Assembly: GCF_002871915.2 (NCBI RefSeq) | Contig: NZ_CP126958.1 | Span: forward strand, 620,001-684,000 | DNA from: Aerococcus loyolae | Lineage (GTDB): Bacteria > Bacillota > Bacilli > Lactobacillales > Aerococcaceae | Reading direction: 5' to 3' | Length of the DNA stretch: 64,000 nucleotides | Shown here: in pieces, positions 17,352 to 27,006 of the stretch | Numbering within the stretch: the first letter of the stretch is position 1 | Layout of the letters: the number at the start of each line of letters is the position of its first letter | Position numbers and translations under genes: made by a program | The notes under the pieces: generated by a model | What the model was told of the DNA's origin: nothing | The model's database searches: none | Seen by the model: only the letters and a program-made list of their open reading frames with translations

Positions 17352-18278
17352 ATGCCCATAAAAGTACAAGAAAATTTACCTGCTTTAAAGAAATTGGCTA
17401 GTGAGAATATCTTTGTCATGGATGAGCGTCGCGCAGCCATGCAAGACTTTCGTTCGCTGGAAGTCATTATTGTCAATTTAATGCCGACCAAAGAGGCCAC
17501 TGAAGAGCAATTGTTGCGGCTGTTAAGTAATTCTGCCCTACAGGTTAATGTCACCTTCATTCACATGCAGTCCCATAAGGCAAAAAATACCTCAGCTAAA
17601 CACCTGGATACTTTTTATCGGACCTTTGCCGATATTAAAGATCGTTACTTTGACGGCATGATTATCACCGGTGCGCCAGTAGAGCAATTGGATTTTGAAG
17701 AAGTTAATTATTGGGATGAATTGGTTGAAATTATGGAGTGGAGCTCTAACCATGTCTTCTCTACCCTCCATATTTGTTGGGGAGCCCAGGCCGGTCTATA
17801 CCATCACTTTGGCATCAAGAAATATTCCTTGGACCATAAGCTTTTTGGCGTTTATCCCCAATACATGGACCATCCGGAAATTTCCTTACTACGGGGCTTA
17901 GATGATGTCTTCTATATTCCTCATTCCCGCTATACTGAAGTTCGTAGGGAGGATATCGAGGCCAATCCCGATCTGGAAGTGCTTATTTCCTCACCAGAAA
18001 CGGGAATAACCGCTGTCCATAGCAAGGACCAACGTTTTGTCTTTATCTTTGGCCATGTGGAATATGACGCTGATACGCTAGACCGGGAATATAAGCGAGA
18101 TATCAATGAAGGGATAGAAATCAAGGTGCCATTGAATTATTATCCCGAGGATAATCCCAATAAAAAACCTTTATTGAGATGGCGGTCAACCTCAAATATG
18201 TTATTTACCAATTGGTTAAACTATTATGTTTACCAAGAAACGCCCTTTGTTATTGAACGTATTGATAAAGAAAAATAA
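17352..18278 (+). CDS. metA: homoserine O-acetyltransferase (MetA family)
   Basis: A 308-residue MetA-family homoserine acyltransferase, first committed step of methionine synthesis. With the ATG at 17352 (MPIKVQENLPALKKL, the family N-terminus; GGAGG 10 bases upstream) residue numbers match the family: Cys142 in HICWGAQAG is the nucleophile and the later His/Glu pair lies in FGHVEYDADTL. Residue 111 is Glu (TGAPVE), the residue that in Bacillus cereus MetA selects acetyl-CoA; E. coli has Gly there and uses succinyl-CoA. The annotation as O-succinyltransferase would therefore probably be wrong. Controlled by the Met T-box; the hom gene that makes its substrate is at 41907. Confidence 0.93.
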   Translation: MPIKVQENLPALKKLASENIFVMDERRAAMQDFRSLEVIIVNLMPTKEATEEQLLRLLSNSALQVNVTFIHMQSHKAKNTSAKHLDTFYRTFADIKDRYFDGMIITGAPVEQLDFEEVNYWDELVEIMEWSSNHVFSTLHICWGAQAGLYHHFGIKKYSLDHKLFGVYPQYMDHPEISLLRGLDDVFYIPHSRYTEVRREDIEANPDLEVLISSPETGITAVHSKDQRFVFIFGHVEYDADTLDREYKRDINEGIEIKVPLNYYPEDNPNKKPLLRWRSTSNMLFTNWLNYYVYQETPFVIERIDKEK

Positions 18279-18282
18279 TTTT

Positions 18283-18720
18283 TTATCTTAAGGTATAAGC
18301 CATTTTACGGTGCTTAATCCCTGCTTCTAAAAAGATGTCGCTTTCAATTTTAAAACCGAGTTTTAAATAGAAGGGAATGGCTATTTCTTGGGCATCAAGG
18401 ATGCAGTTTGAGTAATGACGGTCTTTAGCAAATTTTAGGCAGGCTTCCATTAAAGCTTGCCCGTAGCCTAAATGGCGGGCGTTTTTAGTGACAGCAACCC
18501 GTTGTATTTTTATTTCTTCCTGGTTCAAAGGATAGAGTCGACAAGTCGCAAGCGCTTGGTTATTTTGATAGAGGCAGAAATGGAAGCAAAGTGATTCAAA
18601 GTCATCAATTTCAATTTTGGGGTCGACACCTTGCTCCTCAATAAAGACTTGCTTTCTAATGGTAAGAGCGTCATGGTATAGCTTAGAATTGAGTGCTTGA
18701 CTCATATGAATAGTGGTCAT
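18283..18720 (-). CDS. GNAT family N-acetyltransferase
   Basis: A 145-residue GNAT protein resembling the ElaA/YjcF group. The acetyl-CoA segment reads IQRVAVTKNARHLGYGQALM (about residues 70-89), preceded by the EEQGVDPKIEIDDFESLCFHF stretch typical of this group and followed by the C-terminal ILDAQEIAIPFYLKLGFKIES. The acetyl acceptor is unknown. It converges on metA with only 4 bases between the stop codons and without a clear shared terminator. The region upstream is the divergent ntp leader. Confidence 0.85.
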   Translation of the reverse strand: MTTIHMSQALNSKLYHDALTIRKQVFIEEQGVDPKIEIDDFESLCFHFCLYQNNQALATCRLYPLNQEEIKIQRVAVTKNARHLGYGQALMEACLKFAKDRHYSNCILDAQEIAIPFYLKLGFKIESDIFLEAGIKHRKMAYTLR

Positions 18721-18797
18721 GGTGAAGGGCTCCTTTATTTGTAATGATTTTATTATAGGTAAAATCGTTCAGTCTGAAAAGAATCCTTATCTTTTTA

Positions 18798-18826
18798 TTG
18801 CTGTTCCATAAAAAGGAGCTTATAAT
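18798..18826 (+). promoter_or_regulatory. promoter of the ntp (V-ATPase) operon
   Basis: TTGCTG at 18798-18803, a 17-base spacer, consensus TATAAT at 18821-18826. The predicted start near 18833 leaves a 190-base leader before ntpF. No second promoter is visible between the leader terminator and ntpF. Confidence 0.7.
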
Positions 18827-18832
18827 GTATAC

Positions 18833-19022
18833 ATAAAGGGTATCGATTGACCCTTTGTTAACAAATGTGGTATCTTTTTATTGTAGTCCATTAGTTATAT
18901 ACGCCAAAGTCTGTCTTGGTCAAAAATATATAAAAAATAGTTGTGGGAAGTTTGGTCACGTCGAACTTCCCTTTTTTCAAAGATTTTGCTAGATAGGCTA
19001 GGTATGTGAGGGGGGTGAAAGT
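18833..19022 (+). ncRNA. structured leader of the V-ATPase operon, candidate attenuator
   Basis: The leader opens with a hairpin AAAGGGT (18835-18841) / ACCCTTT (18850-18856). About 90 A/T-rich bases follow, then the intrinsic terminator at 18945-18977. As the upstream neighbour is on the minus strand, this terminator ends no gene and can only act on the leader transcript. GCCAAA (18903-18908) could pair with TTTGGT (18951-18956) and so disturb the terminator, but this is weak. No riboswitch class is recognised. Short frames (one begins ATG 18865, 9 codons) lack ribosome sites. Confidence 0.6.
18945..18977 (+). terminator. intrinsic terminator inside the ntp leader
   Basis: GGGAAGTTTG at 18945-18954 pairs with CGAACTTCCC at 18962-18971: ten pairs with one G-U, a 7-base loop, then T6. 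It ends 45 bases before ntpF. Confidence 0.85.
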
Positions 19023-19349
19023 ATGGAAAATCAGACATTGGCGCAAGTCTTAGCTGTTGATGAGGAAGCCAATCAATTAAGTGAAGCAACCCAAGCAAAA
19101 ATTCAAGAGCTAAAAGACGAAAAAGACAGCCAAATTGAGCAATTTGAGCAAGAAGCAAAAGCGGAATATCGCCAATATGTCGAATCTTTAGCTAGTTCTA
19201 ATCAAGAAGCGCTGGAAAGCTATAAGCGCCAAGGTGATGAGAAGAATCAGAAAAAAATCGCTAAGCTGGTTGAGGATTATCAAGCCCAAGAAGCAAGTAT
19301 TGTTGACTATATTGTAGAGGAGGTGAAAAAGGTATATGTCAATTGCTAA
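19023..19349 (+). CDS. ntpF: V-type ATPase subunit F/G-like stalk protein
   Basis: A 108-residue, almost wholly helical and charged protein (long runs of Glu, Lys and Gln) in the position of ntpF of Enterococcus hirae. It would pair with NtpE as the coiled-coil peripheral stalk (subunit G in eukaryotic naming) tying the catalytic head to NtpI. GGGGGGTGAAAG precedes the ATG. Its 3' end overlaps ntpI by 14 bases. Sequence identity of this subunit is low across species; the assignment rests on operon order, size and coiled-coil character. Confidence 0.8.
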   Translation: MENQTLAQVLAVDEEANQLSEATQAKIQELKDEKDSQIEQFEQEAKAEYRQYVESLASSNQEALESYKRQGDEKNQKKIAKLVEDYQAQEASIVDYIVEEVKKVYVNC

Positions 19350-21309
19350 AATGCAAAAAATTTCATTGATCACCAAGCCTACAGATAAAGAACAATTAAT
19401 TCAATCCCTGCAAGGTGTACAAAATGTGGAAATTAGTGACTTAAGTAGTGAAGACCAGGAGCTCTCAAGTCAAGAACTTGCCAAGAAAAACAACCGCCAA
19501 TATGACTATTATCAAAGTTGGTATCGGCGTTCTGAGCAAGCTTTAACGACCTTGTCACGCTACCTAACCATTCAACCCCTTTTAAGTCGATTGACGACCA
19601 AGCGTCCCACATATACCATGAGTGAATTAATTAAAGCAGTTGACGTTGATCAAGCTCAATCCCTTATTCGAGAGGTTGAACAATTATCTAAGGACCGCCA
19701 AGAGCTCATTGATCAAAGGAAAAAAGTTGAACAAGCTCAAAATACCATTAGTAACTGGCGGTCTTTGTCAATAAATCCTAGCGACTTATTGGCAAGCAAA
19801 CACTTTAAAGCTTCTTTAGGTTACTTGCCTAATGATGAGGATCGGTCCTATTTTAATAAGATTAAAGCAGCTGATGGCTTAGCGATTGAGGAAGTTTTTT
19901 CTACCCAAGAACATATTGGAGTGGTCCTGCTTCAAGATGAAAGGGACGACAATTCCTATAGTGAACTTCTAAATAATAGTCACTTTGAGCTGTGGGACTA
20001 CCCTTACCATGAAGCCCCCGACAAAGTGTATGATGCCTTAGAAGACCACCGCTTATGGCTTAATAGCACTGAACAAGAGTTAGTGGAAAACTTTAGGAGC
20101 TTGGAAGCGCAGATCTTTAATTTACAGCTTGCTTCGGAGACCTTCTATAATCGTAGTCAGCGGGCTTTGGTTGAAGATTTAGCGCATGATACCAACTATC
20201 TCACCTATATTAAGGGTTGGGTGAGTGTTCATGACTTGGAAAAATTGGAGCAGCAACTTGCTCTTGATTTGGATGACAATCAATATGCGCTGATTAAAGA
20301 GGAAATTAGTCAAAAAGAAATTGACGATGACCAAGTTCCGATTAAGTTAGAGAATAATGCCTTAGTGGAACCTTTTGAAGCCATCACTTTAATGTATGCT
20401 ACACCTAATTATCGTGAGACGGACCCGACGCCCTATCTCACCCCATTCTATATGCTGTTTTTCGGTATGATGATGGGAGATTTAGGTTATGGCTTAGTGA
20501 TGTGGATTGTTACCTTCCTGGCTCTAAGGTTTGTGGATATGAAAGACTCCATGCGTAGTACCATGAAAATGGGCCATTTACTAAGTTATACGACTATGTT
20601 GGTGGGGCTTGCTTACGGATCATTCTTTGGGGCTTCACTACCTTTTAAATTAATTGACCCCTTGAACCAAGCCATGCAATTATTGATTATTTCGATTGCT
20701 TTTGGTTTTGTTCACATGATGGTCGCTTTAATTATTAAGGCAGTGACGGAATGGCGCCGTGGCGACTTCCAGGAAATGTATAGCGAAAGCGGTGGCTGGC
20801 TACTGATGTTCTTGAGTTTAGCTTTAGTCATTGCTGGTTATGTTTTCAATTACCCCATGTTGATGACGGTAGCGGGTGTGATTGCGATTATAGCAGCTAT
20901 CGGTATGATTATTGTTCCCATGGTTTATGCTGATAAGAAAATTGTTGGTTTTGCCAGTGGGTTATATAACTTATATGGCGTGAGTTCTTATTTAGGTGAC
21001 TTTGTTTCCTACTCAAGACTGATGGCCTTAGGGCTATCTGGGGGGAGTATCGCCATGGCCTTCAATATGATTGTAGGCTTGTTACCCGTTCCACTTCGTT
21101 TTACAGTGGGGATCGTATTGATTATTGCCCTGCACGGCTTTAACATGTTCCTTTCACTCTTAAGTGCTTATGTGCACGGACTAAGACTTACTTTCGTGGA
21201 ATTCTTTGGTAAGTTTGTTGAAGGTGGGGGACGTCGCTTTAAGCCGATTGACACCTTACAAAAGTATATTCATTTATCGGACGTTAATGAAAATGTAGAA
21301 AATAAATAA
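19336..21309 (+). CDS. ntpI: V-type ATPase subunit I (a subunit)
   Basis: A 657-residue stator subunit. The first about 350 residues form the cytosolic arm with coiled coils; from about residue 370 some seven or eight membrane helices follow. Stator arginine candidates are in YSRLMALGLS (about 561-570) and in HGLRLTFVEFF (about 616-626), the conserved regions that face the rotor ring. AGGAGGTG precedes the ATG, which lies inside ntpF, so translation is coupled. It forms the ion half-channels with the NtpK ring. Confidence 0.95.
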   Translation: MSIAKMQKISLITKPTDKEQLIQSLQGVQNVEISDLSSEDQELSSQELAKKNNRQYDYYQSWYRRSEQALTTLSRYLTIQPLLSRLTTKRPTYTMSELIKAVDVDQAQSLIREVEQLSKDRQELIDQRKKVEQAQNTISNWRSLSINPSDLLASKHFKASLGYLPNDEDRSYFNKIKAADGLAIEEVFSTQEHIGVVLLQDERDDNSYSELLNNSHFELWDYPYHEAPDKVYDALEDHRLWLNSTEQELVENFRSLEAQIFNLQLASETFYNRSQRALVEDLAHDTNYLTYIKGWVSVHDLEKLEQQLALDLDDNQYALIKEEISQKEIDDDQVPIKLENNALVEPFEAITLMYATPNYRETDPTPYLTPFYMLFFGMMMGDLGYGLVMWIVTFLALRFVDMKDSMRSTMKMGHLLSYTTMLVGLAYGSFFGASLPFKLIDPLNQAMQLLIISIAFGFVHMMVALIIKAVTEWRRGDFQEMYSESGGWLLMFLSLALVIAGYVFNYPMLMTVAGVIAIIAAIGMIIVPMVYADKKIVGFASGLYNLYGVSSYLGDFVSYSRLMALGLSGGSIAMAFNMIVGLLPVPLRFTVGIVLIIALHGFNMFLSLLSAYVHGLRLTFVEFFGKFVEGGGRRFKPIDTLQKYIHLSDVNENVENK

Positions 21310-21804
<495 letters not shown>

Positions 21805-21825
21805 GCATGATAAAGGAGGACGGAT

Positions 21826-22407
21826 ATGGCTACAATTAAGCAACTAACTGAAGAAGTGTATAAAGAAGTCCGTTCAGAAAATGAAGCCAAGCTGGATCAT
21901 GCCAAAGCAACATTAGAAAAAGACATAAGTGATGCCAAGGAGAAAAGCCAGGCCAAATGGCAAAAGCAAAAAGAAAAAGCTGAACGTGACTATCATGATA
22001 ATCTAGAAAGACAAAAGCAAAGTTATAGTAATCAATTAAATCAAGACCTCTTAGCTAAGAAGCAAGAATTAATTCAGCAGGCTTTTAAAGAAGCTCAGCT
22101 GGCCTTAAGCCAACTCAGTCAAGCGGACTTTGTCAGCATGCTGGACCAGGCGCTTTCAGCAATTCCACAAGCGGAAAATACCCAAATTGTTATTGGAGAA
22201 CTGAGTCAAAATCAATTAGACCAAGAAGCTAAGCTAAGCCTGCAAGAAAAATATCCCCACATTGGCTTTAGCCAAGACTTGCTTAAAGGACATGGTGGGG
22301 TAGTTATCGAACAAGAAACCATGAACTATGATCTGACTTTTGACCAATTGATTCGTGAACAAGAAGATCATCTATCTGTCTACGTTGCTAAACAATTGAA
22401 TGATTAG
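21826..22407 (+). CDS. ntpE: V-type ATPase subunit E
   Basis: A 193-residue peripheral stalk subunit. The N-terminal half (about residues 1-95) is a long charged helix, the C-terminal half a small globular domain with GHGGVVIEQETMNYDLTFDQLI near the end, matching the subunit E C-domain. It would pair with NtpF as a stalk. AAAGGAGG precedes the ATG. It is followed by ntpC with overlapping or closely spaced start. Confidence 0.9.
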   Translation: MATIKQLTEEVYKEVRSENEAKLDHAKATLEKDISDAKEKSQAKWQKQKEKAERDYHDNLERQKQSYSNQLNQDLLAKKQELIQQAFKEAQLALSQLSQADFVSMLDQALSAIPQAENTQIVIGELSQNQLDQEAKLSLQEKYPHIGFSQDLLKGHGGVVIEQETMNYDLTFDQLIREQEDHLSVYVAKQLND

Positions 22408-22423
22408 AAGGGAGAAGATAGCT

Positions 22424-23446
22424 GTGACTAAAACAAGTTATGCGAGTTTAAATGTCACTGTACGTATCCATGAAGAAGAATTCTTGGATAAGAGCGACTA
22501 TCAAGCCTTACTAAGCGCCAAAAACTTGGAAGACGCTATCGCTCAATTACAGCATAGTGCTTATCGGATTCCTGATGACATTCTATCAAGTCGTGATTTT
22601 GATGGTTTCTTAATCGACCGGCTCATGCAGGCTATGCAGGAAGTTTATCAAAACATTCCTGACCAAAAGGTAGTCGATCTTTTAGGTCTGCGGTATAGCT
22701 ATCATAACGCCAAGGTTATTTTTAAAGAGTTATTTAGTGACCAAGACTTTCATCATATGTATTTGCCAGCTGGTCCCTATCAGATCGATAGTCTGCGGCA
22801 GGCGATAAAAACTGGCAAGTCATCGGTCATTGATCAGCGCATGCTTGAAACCATTAATACGGTGAGGGACTATGTTGAGGACACCGAACAAATTAATGAC
22901 ATTTCGGTAATGCTCGATGACGCCTATTTGTCCCACATTCACTATTTGGCTTTAGCCATTGATGATGATCAAGTGACTGAATGGGTGGCTTTACGGATTG
23001 ATTTAGAGAATTTATCTCTTTTACTACGTGCCATGCAACAGAAGCGGTCGAGTTCCTTCATTCGTTCATTACTCAATGAACACGGCTCTATTCCGCTCTC
23101 TTCTCTCTTAGAATGGGCTGAGAATAAGGATTATTCCAGTATTTTTAAGGCCTATGAAGTGAAGGATTATGGGGAACATTTTAGCCAAGTCTTATCGGAA
23201 ACGGAAAGTGAACTATCCAATCAAGATAGAATTTCCCTAGATGGTTTAGATGCGGCTATTGAAGGCGTCATTAGTGACCACTTGCGTGAGGCGCGTTTAC
23301 AAGCCTTTGGTCCCCTACCAGTCTTGGCGTATCTCTACTTTTTAAATAACGAAGTGACCAATTTGCGCTTGATACTCGTTGGTAAGAGTAACCAAATTGA
23401 TGAAAATAAGCTAAAAGAAAGGATGCGGCCGATATATGACGAGTAA
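22424..23446 (+). CDS. ntpC: V-type ATPase subunit C (d subunit)
   Basis: A 340-residue helical, funnel-shaped subunit that links the central shaft to the NtpK ring. Family features include LGLRYSYHNAKVIFKELF (about 92-109), WVALRIDLENLSLLLRAM (about 187-204) and VLAYLYFLNNEVTNLRLILVGK (near the end). The GTG at 22424 is chosen since AAGGGAG lies 9 bases upstream, between the ntpE stop and this codon; an in-frame ATG at 22400 overlaps ntpE but lacks a ribosome site. E. hirae NtpC is of similar size. Confidence 0.88.
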   Translation: MTKTSYASLNVTVRIHEEEFLDKSDYQALLSAKNLEDAIAQLQHSAYRIPDDILSSRDFDGFLIDRLMQAMQEVYQNIPDQKVVDLLGLRYSYHNAKVIFKELFSDQDFHHMYLPAGPYQIDSLRQAIKTGKSSVIDQRMLETINTVRDYVEDTEQINDISVMLDDAYLSHIHYLALAIDDDQVTEWVALRIDLENLSLLLRAMQQKRSSSFIRSLLNEHGSIPLSSLLEWAENKDYSSIFKAYEVKDYGEHFSQVLSETESELSNQDRISLDGLDAAIEGVISDHLREARLQAFGPLPVLAYLYFLNNEVTNLRLILVGKSNQIDENKLKERMRPIYDE

Positions 23447-23747
23447 AATAGGAGTAGTTGGTGAAAAACAAGTTGTCACTGCTTTTCAACTCATTGGTTT
23501 TGACGCTTATCCTGTGGTTAGTGGCGATGAAGCTCGCCGCACCATTCATCATTTAGCTGAAAACAATTATGGGATTATTTATTTGACAGAAACCCTTGCC
23601 AAAGAAATCCCAGAAACCATTTCTTTTTACGATTCCCAAGTCACTCCAGCAATTATTCTTATTCCAACAAATAATGGCAGCTTGGGAATTGGTAAGAAAC
23701 GTGTGAATGATAATGTCGAAAAAGCTGTTGGACAAAATATTTTATAG
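23436..23747 (+). CDS. ntpG: V-type ATPase subunit F (NtpG)
   Basis: A 103-residue subunit of the central shaft, same size as E. hirae NtpG. It begins with the Rossmann-like KIGVVGEKQVVTAFQLIGFDAYPV and keeps the IIYLTETLAKEIPETI segment. It binds NtpD and stimulates ATP hydrolysis in the Enterococcus enzyme. It overlaps ntpC by 11 bases. Confidence 0.93.
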   Translation: MTSKIGVVGEKQVVTAFQLIGFDAYPVVSGDEARRTIHHLAENNYGIIYLTETLAKEIPETISFYDSQVTPAIILIPTNNGSLGIGKKRVNDNVEKAVGQNIL

Positions 23748-23765
23748 GATGAAGGAGGAAACTAG

Positions 23766-25547
23766 TTGAAATCAGGAAAAATTATTGAAGTTTCTGGTCC
23801 TTTAGTAAAAGCCAAAGATATGGACGATGCAGCTGTTCAAGAAGTTTGCCGGGTAGGAAATTTAAACTTAATCGGTGAAATTATTGAAATGCACCAAGAC
23901 GTGGCTTATATTCAGGTTTATGAAGAAACCTCAGGAATTAAACCAGGTGAACCCGTTCACCCAACGGGATCTCCACTCTCCGTAGAGTTGGGGCCTGGAT
24001 TGTTAACCAAAATGTTTGATGGGATCCAACGTCCCTTAGATGAATTTATGCAAGTCACTGAGTCGAATTACCTGGTTAGAGGATCAGAAGTCGACTCCCT
24101 AGACCACCAAGCGGTGTGGACTTTCCAAGCCACTAAATCAGTAGGTGATGAGGTTGTTAGTGGTGATGTTGTAGGTACCGTTCAAGAAGGATCGGTGATT
24201 GAACACCGCATCCTCGTTCCCAACGGGGTGAGTGGGACCATTGAAAGTATTGAATCGGGCGACTACACCCTCGATGACGATGTCTATTCGATTCGCTTAA
24301 AAGACAGTGACCAAGTAAAATCCTTCGGAATGTCTCAACGTTGGCCTGTACGTGTCGGAAGACCCTTTAAGCAAAAATTCTTACCGCATGAAATTATGAC
24401 GACAGGGCAACGGGTAATTGATACCTTCTTCCCAATCACTAAGGGCGGGGCAGCAGCCATCCCTGGGCCTTTCGGAGCTGGAAAAACCGTCTTGCAACAC
24501 CAAATTGCCAAGTACGCTGACGCTGATATTGTGGTTTACGTTGGTTGTGGTGAACGTGGTAACGAGATGACCGAGGTTATTGACGAATTTCCTAAATTGA
24601 TTGACCCTAAAACAGGGGAATCGATCATGGAACGGACCGTCTTGATTGCGAATACCTCTAACATGCCAGTGGCAGCCCGGGAAGCCTCTATCTATACAGG
24701 GATAACCATTGCTGAATATTTCCGTGACATGGGATATTCTGTCGCTATCATGGCTGACTCGACTTCTCGTTGGGCTGAAGCCTTGCGGGAAATGTCAGGT
24801 CGTTTGGAAGAAATGCCAGGGGACGAAGGTTATCCAGCTTATTTGGGTAGTCGTTTGGCTGAATACTATGAACGTGCCGGAATGGTTGAGACTCTGGGCT
24901 CTGATGAACGCCGTGGGGCGGTTACCGCAGTGGGTGCGGTTTCACCTCCAGGGGGAGATACCTCAGAACCAGTTACTCAAAATACCATGCGGGTGATTAA
25001 GGTTTATTGGGGCTTGGATGCCAATCTCTCCCAACAAAGACACTTCCCAGCGGTTAACTGGCTGGATTCTTATTCTCTCTACCAAAAAGAAGTGACTGAG
25101 GGAATTTCAAAAGAACTCGATGTTGATTGGACGGGTATGGTCACTAAGTCTATGTCGATTCTACAAGAAGAGGATAGCCTCCAAGAAATTGTCCGCTTAG
25201 TTGGTGTGGATGCCCTGTCTCAAGAAGACCGCCTGACTCTGGTTATCGCTCGTATGTTGAGAGAAGATTATTTACAACAAAACTCTTATGATGAAGTGGA
25301 CACCAAGACTTCCTCAGAAAAACAGTTTAAAATGTTAAGGAATATTCTAGCTTTCAACAGTGAAGCGCGTAAAGCCATGGAATTAGGGGCTTATTATGAT
25401 GAGATTGTGGAAGGAACTTCAACCATTCGTGAGCAAATCGCCCGGATGAAATATGTTCCAGAAGCTGAAATTTCCAAGTTGGATGACTTAAACAATTCAA
25501 TCAAACCGACTATGCAGGAAGTTGTTCAAAAAGGAGGCGTGAAATAG
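23766..25547 (+). CDS. ntpA: V-type ATPase catalytic subunit A
   Basis: A 593-residue catalytic subunit, the same length as E. hirae NtpA. The P-loop GPFGAGKT is at about residues 237-244, catalytic Glu in [11 protein letters not shown] at about 259-269, and [14 protein letters not shown] at about 330-343. The A-specific insertion lies between about 110 and 200. Three copies alternate with NtpB in the head. The start is TTG at 23766 ([14 protein letters not shown]), 7 bases after AGGAGG; no better start exists. Confidence 0.97.
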   Translation: MKSGKIIEVSGPLVKAKDMDDAAVQEVCRVGNLNLIGEIIEMHQDVAYIQVYEETSGIKPGEPVHPTGSPLSVELGPGLLTKMFDGIQRPLDEFMQVTESNYLVRGSEVDSLDHQAVWTFQATKSVGDEVVSGDVVGTVQEGSVIEHRILVPNGVSGTIESIESGDYTLDDDVYSIRLKDSDQVKSFGMSQRWPVRVGRPFKQKFLPHEIMTTGQRVIDTFFPITKGGAAAIPGPFGAGKTVLQHQIAKYADADIVVYVGCGERGNEMTEVIDEFPKLIDPKTGESIMERTVLIANTSNMPVAAREASIYTGITIAEYFRDMGYSVAIMADSTSRWAEALREMSGRLEEMPGDEGYPAYLGSRLAEYYERAGMVETLGSDERRGAVTAVGAVSPPGGDTSEPVTQNTMRVIKVYWGLDANLSQQRHFPAVNWLDSYSLYQKEVTEGISKELDVDWTGMVTKSMSILQEEDSLQEIVRLVGVDALSQEDRLTLVIARMLREDYLQQNSYDEVDTKTSSEKQFKMLRNILAFNSEARKAMELGAYYDEIVEGTSTIREQIARMKYVPEAEISKLDDLNNSIKPTMQEVVQKGGVK

Positions 25548-26986
25548 TGCAAAGAGAATATAAATCCATTGTTGATATTTCGGGCCCGTTAATGGTTGTC
25601 GATGATGTATCAGGTGTTGGCTATAACGAACTTGTTGAAATTAAGATGCAAAACGGCGAGTCTCGTATTGGTGAAGTTCTTGAAGTTCAAGAAGACAAGG
25701 CCATTGTCCAAATTTATGGTGGTGGCTCAGGGATTAATATCCGTGACTCCCGGGTGCGTTTCCAAGGCCATCCTTTGGAATTCGGAGTGTCAGAGGACAT
25801 TATTGGTCGAACCTTTGATGGCTTAGGAAATGTGGTTGATGGTGGCCCAACACCGATTCCAGAGCAATCCCGTGATGTTAATGGTCAGGTGATCAACCCC
25901 ATGGCCCGAGAATACCCGGATGAATTTATCCAAACCGGGATTTCAACTATTGACCATATGAACTCCTTAGTTCGGGGACAAAAATTACCTATTTTCTCTG
26001 GATCAGGTCTACCCCATAAGGAATTGGCTGCCCAAATTGCCCGCCAAGCGACTGTTTTAAACGATGATGAAAACTTTGCGGTTGTTTTTGCAGCTATGGG
26101 GGTTACCTTCGAGGATGCCCAATTCTTCATTGATAGTTTTAAAGAAACTGGGGCCATTGATCGGTCAGTGATGTTTATCAACTTGGCCGATGACCCTTCC
26201 ATTGAACGTTTAGCTACCCCTAAGGTGGCCTTGACGGCAGCTGAATACCTGGCATATGAGAAGGACATGCACGTCTTAGTGATCATGACGGACATGACTA
26301 ACTATTGTGAAGCCTTGCGGGAAGTGTCTGCTGCTCGGCGGGAAGTGCCGGGGCGGCGCGGCTATCCTGGTTACCTCTATACCGACTTGGCCGGAATCTA
26401 TGAACGTGCCGGTCGGATTAAGGACGCTAAGGGTTCAGTGACTCAAATCCCAATTTTAACCATGCCTGAAGATGATATTACCCACCCAATTCCTGACTTA
26501 ACCGGTTATATTACTGAAGGACAAATTATTTTGGATAAGGAATTGAACCACCAAGGGATTACTCCTCCGATTGATGTTTTACCTTCCTTGTCACGGCTAA
26601 AAGATGATGGGACCGGTGAAGGGAAGACCCGCGAAGACCATGCCGATACCATGAACCAACTCTTTGCAGCCTATGCCAAGGGGAAAGAAGCGCGTGAATT
26701 AGCGGTTGTCTTAGGTGAATCAGCTCTTTCTGATACGGATAAACTTTACTTAAAATTTGCTGAGCGTTTTGAAAAAGAATATGTCAACCAAGGTTTCGAT
26801 ACCAACCGAACGATCTATGAAACCTTAGACCTGGCTTGGCAATTATTAACCATCCTACCGAAATCAGAACTAACCCGGATTAATGATAAGTATATTGAAA
26901 AATACTATCCGAAATCTGATCAGGGAGCGGAAGACCAAGAATCAGACAATAAGCAAGCTGATCAAGAAAGTCATGAAGAGGCCTAG
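25547..26986 (+). CDS. ntpB: V-type ATPase subunit B with acidic tail
   Basis: A 479-residue non-catalytic head subunit. The P-loop is degenerate ([11 protein letters not shown], about 147-157), as expected for subunit B, and [15 protein letters not shown] (about 247-261) and [21 protein letters not shown] are conserved. The GTG start overlaps the ntpA stop (TAGTG), giving tight coupling. After about residue 455 the protein carries an extra acidic/Gln-rich tail of about 20 residues absent from E. hirae NtpB (458 residues). Confidence 0.96.
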   Translation: MQREYKSIVDISGPLMVVDDVSGVGYNELVEIKMQNGESRIGEVLEVQEDKAIVQIYGGGSGINIRDSRVRFQGHPLEFGVSEDIIGRTFDGLGNVVDGGPTPIPEQSRDVNGQVINPMAREYPDEFIQTGISTIDHMNSLVRGQKLPIFSGSGLPHKELAAQIARQATVLNDDENFAVVFAAMGVTFEDAQFFIDSFKETGAIDRSVMFINLADDPSIERLATPKVALTAAEYLAYEKDMHVLVIMTDMTNYCEALREVSAARREVPGRRGYPGYLYTDLAGIYERAGRIKDAKGSVTQIPILTMPEDDITHPIPDLTGYITEGQIILDKELNHQGITPPIDVLPSLSRLKDDGTGEGKTREDHADTMNQLFAAYAKGKEARELAVVLGESALSDTDKLYLKFAERFEKEYVNQGFDTNRTIYETLDLAWQLLTILPKSELTRINDKYIEKYYPKSDQGAEDQESDNKQADQESHEEA

Positions 26987-27006
26987 TGAAGAAGGGGTGA
27001 TATTTT

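Noticed and set aside
25885..26295. 136-codon minus-strand frame inside ntpB
   Set aside because: Antisense shadow of a conserved gene, no ribosome site or recognisable protein.
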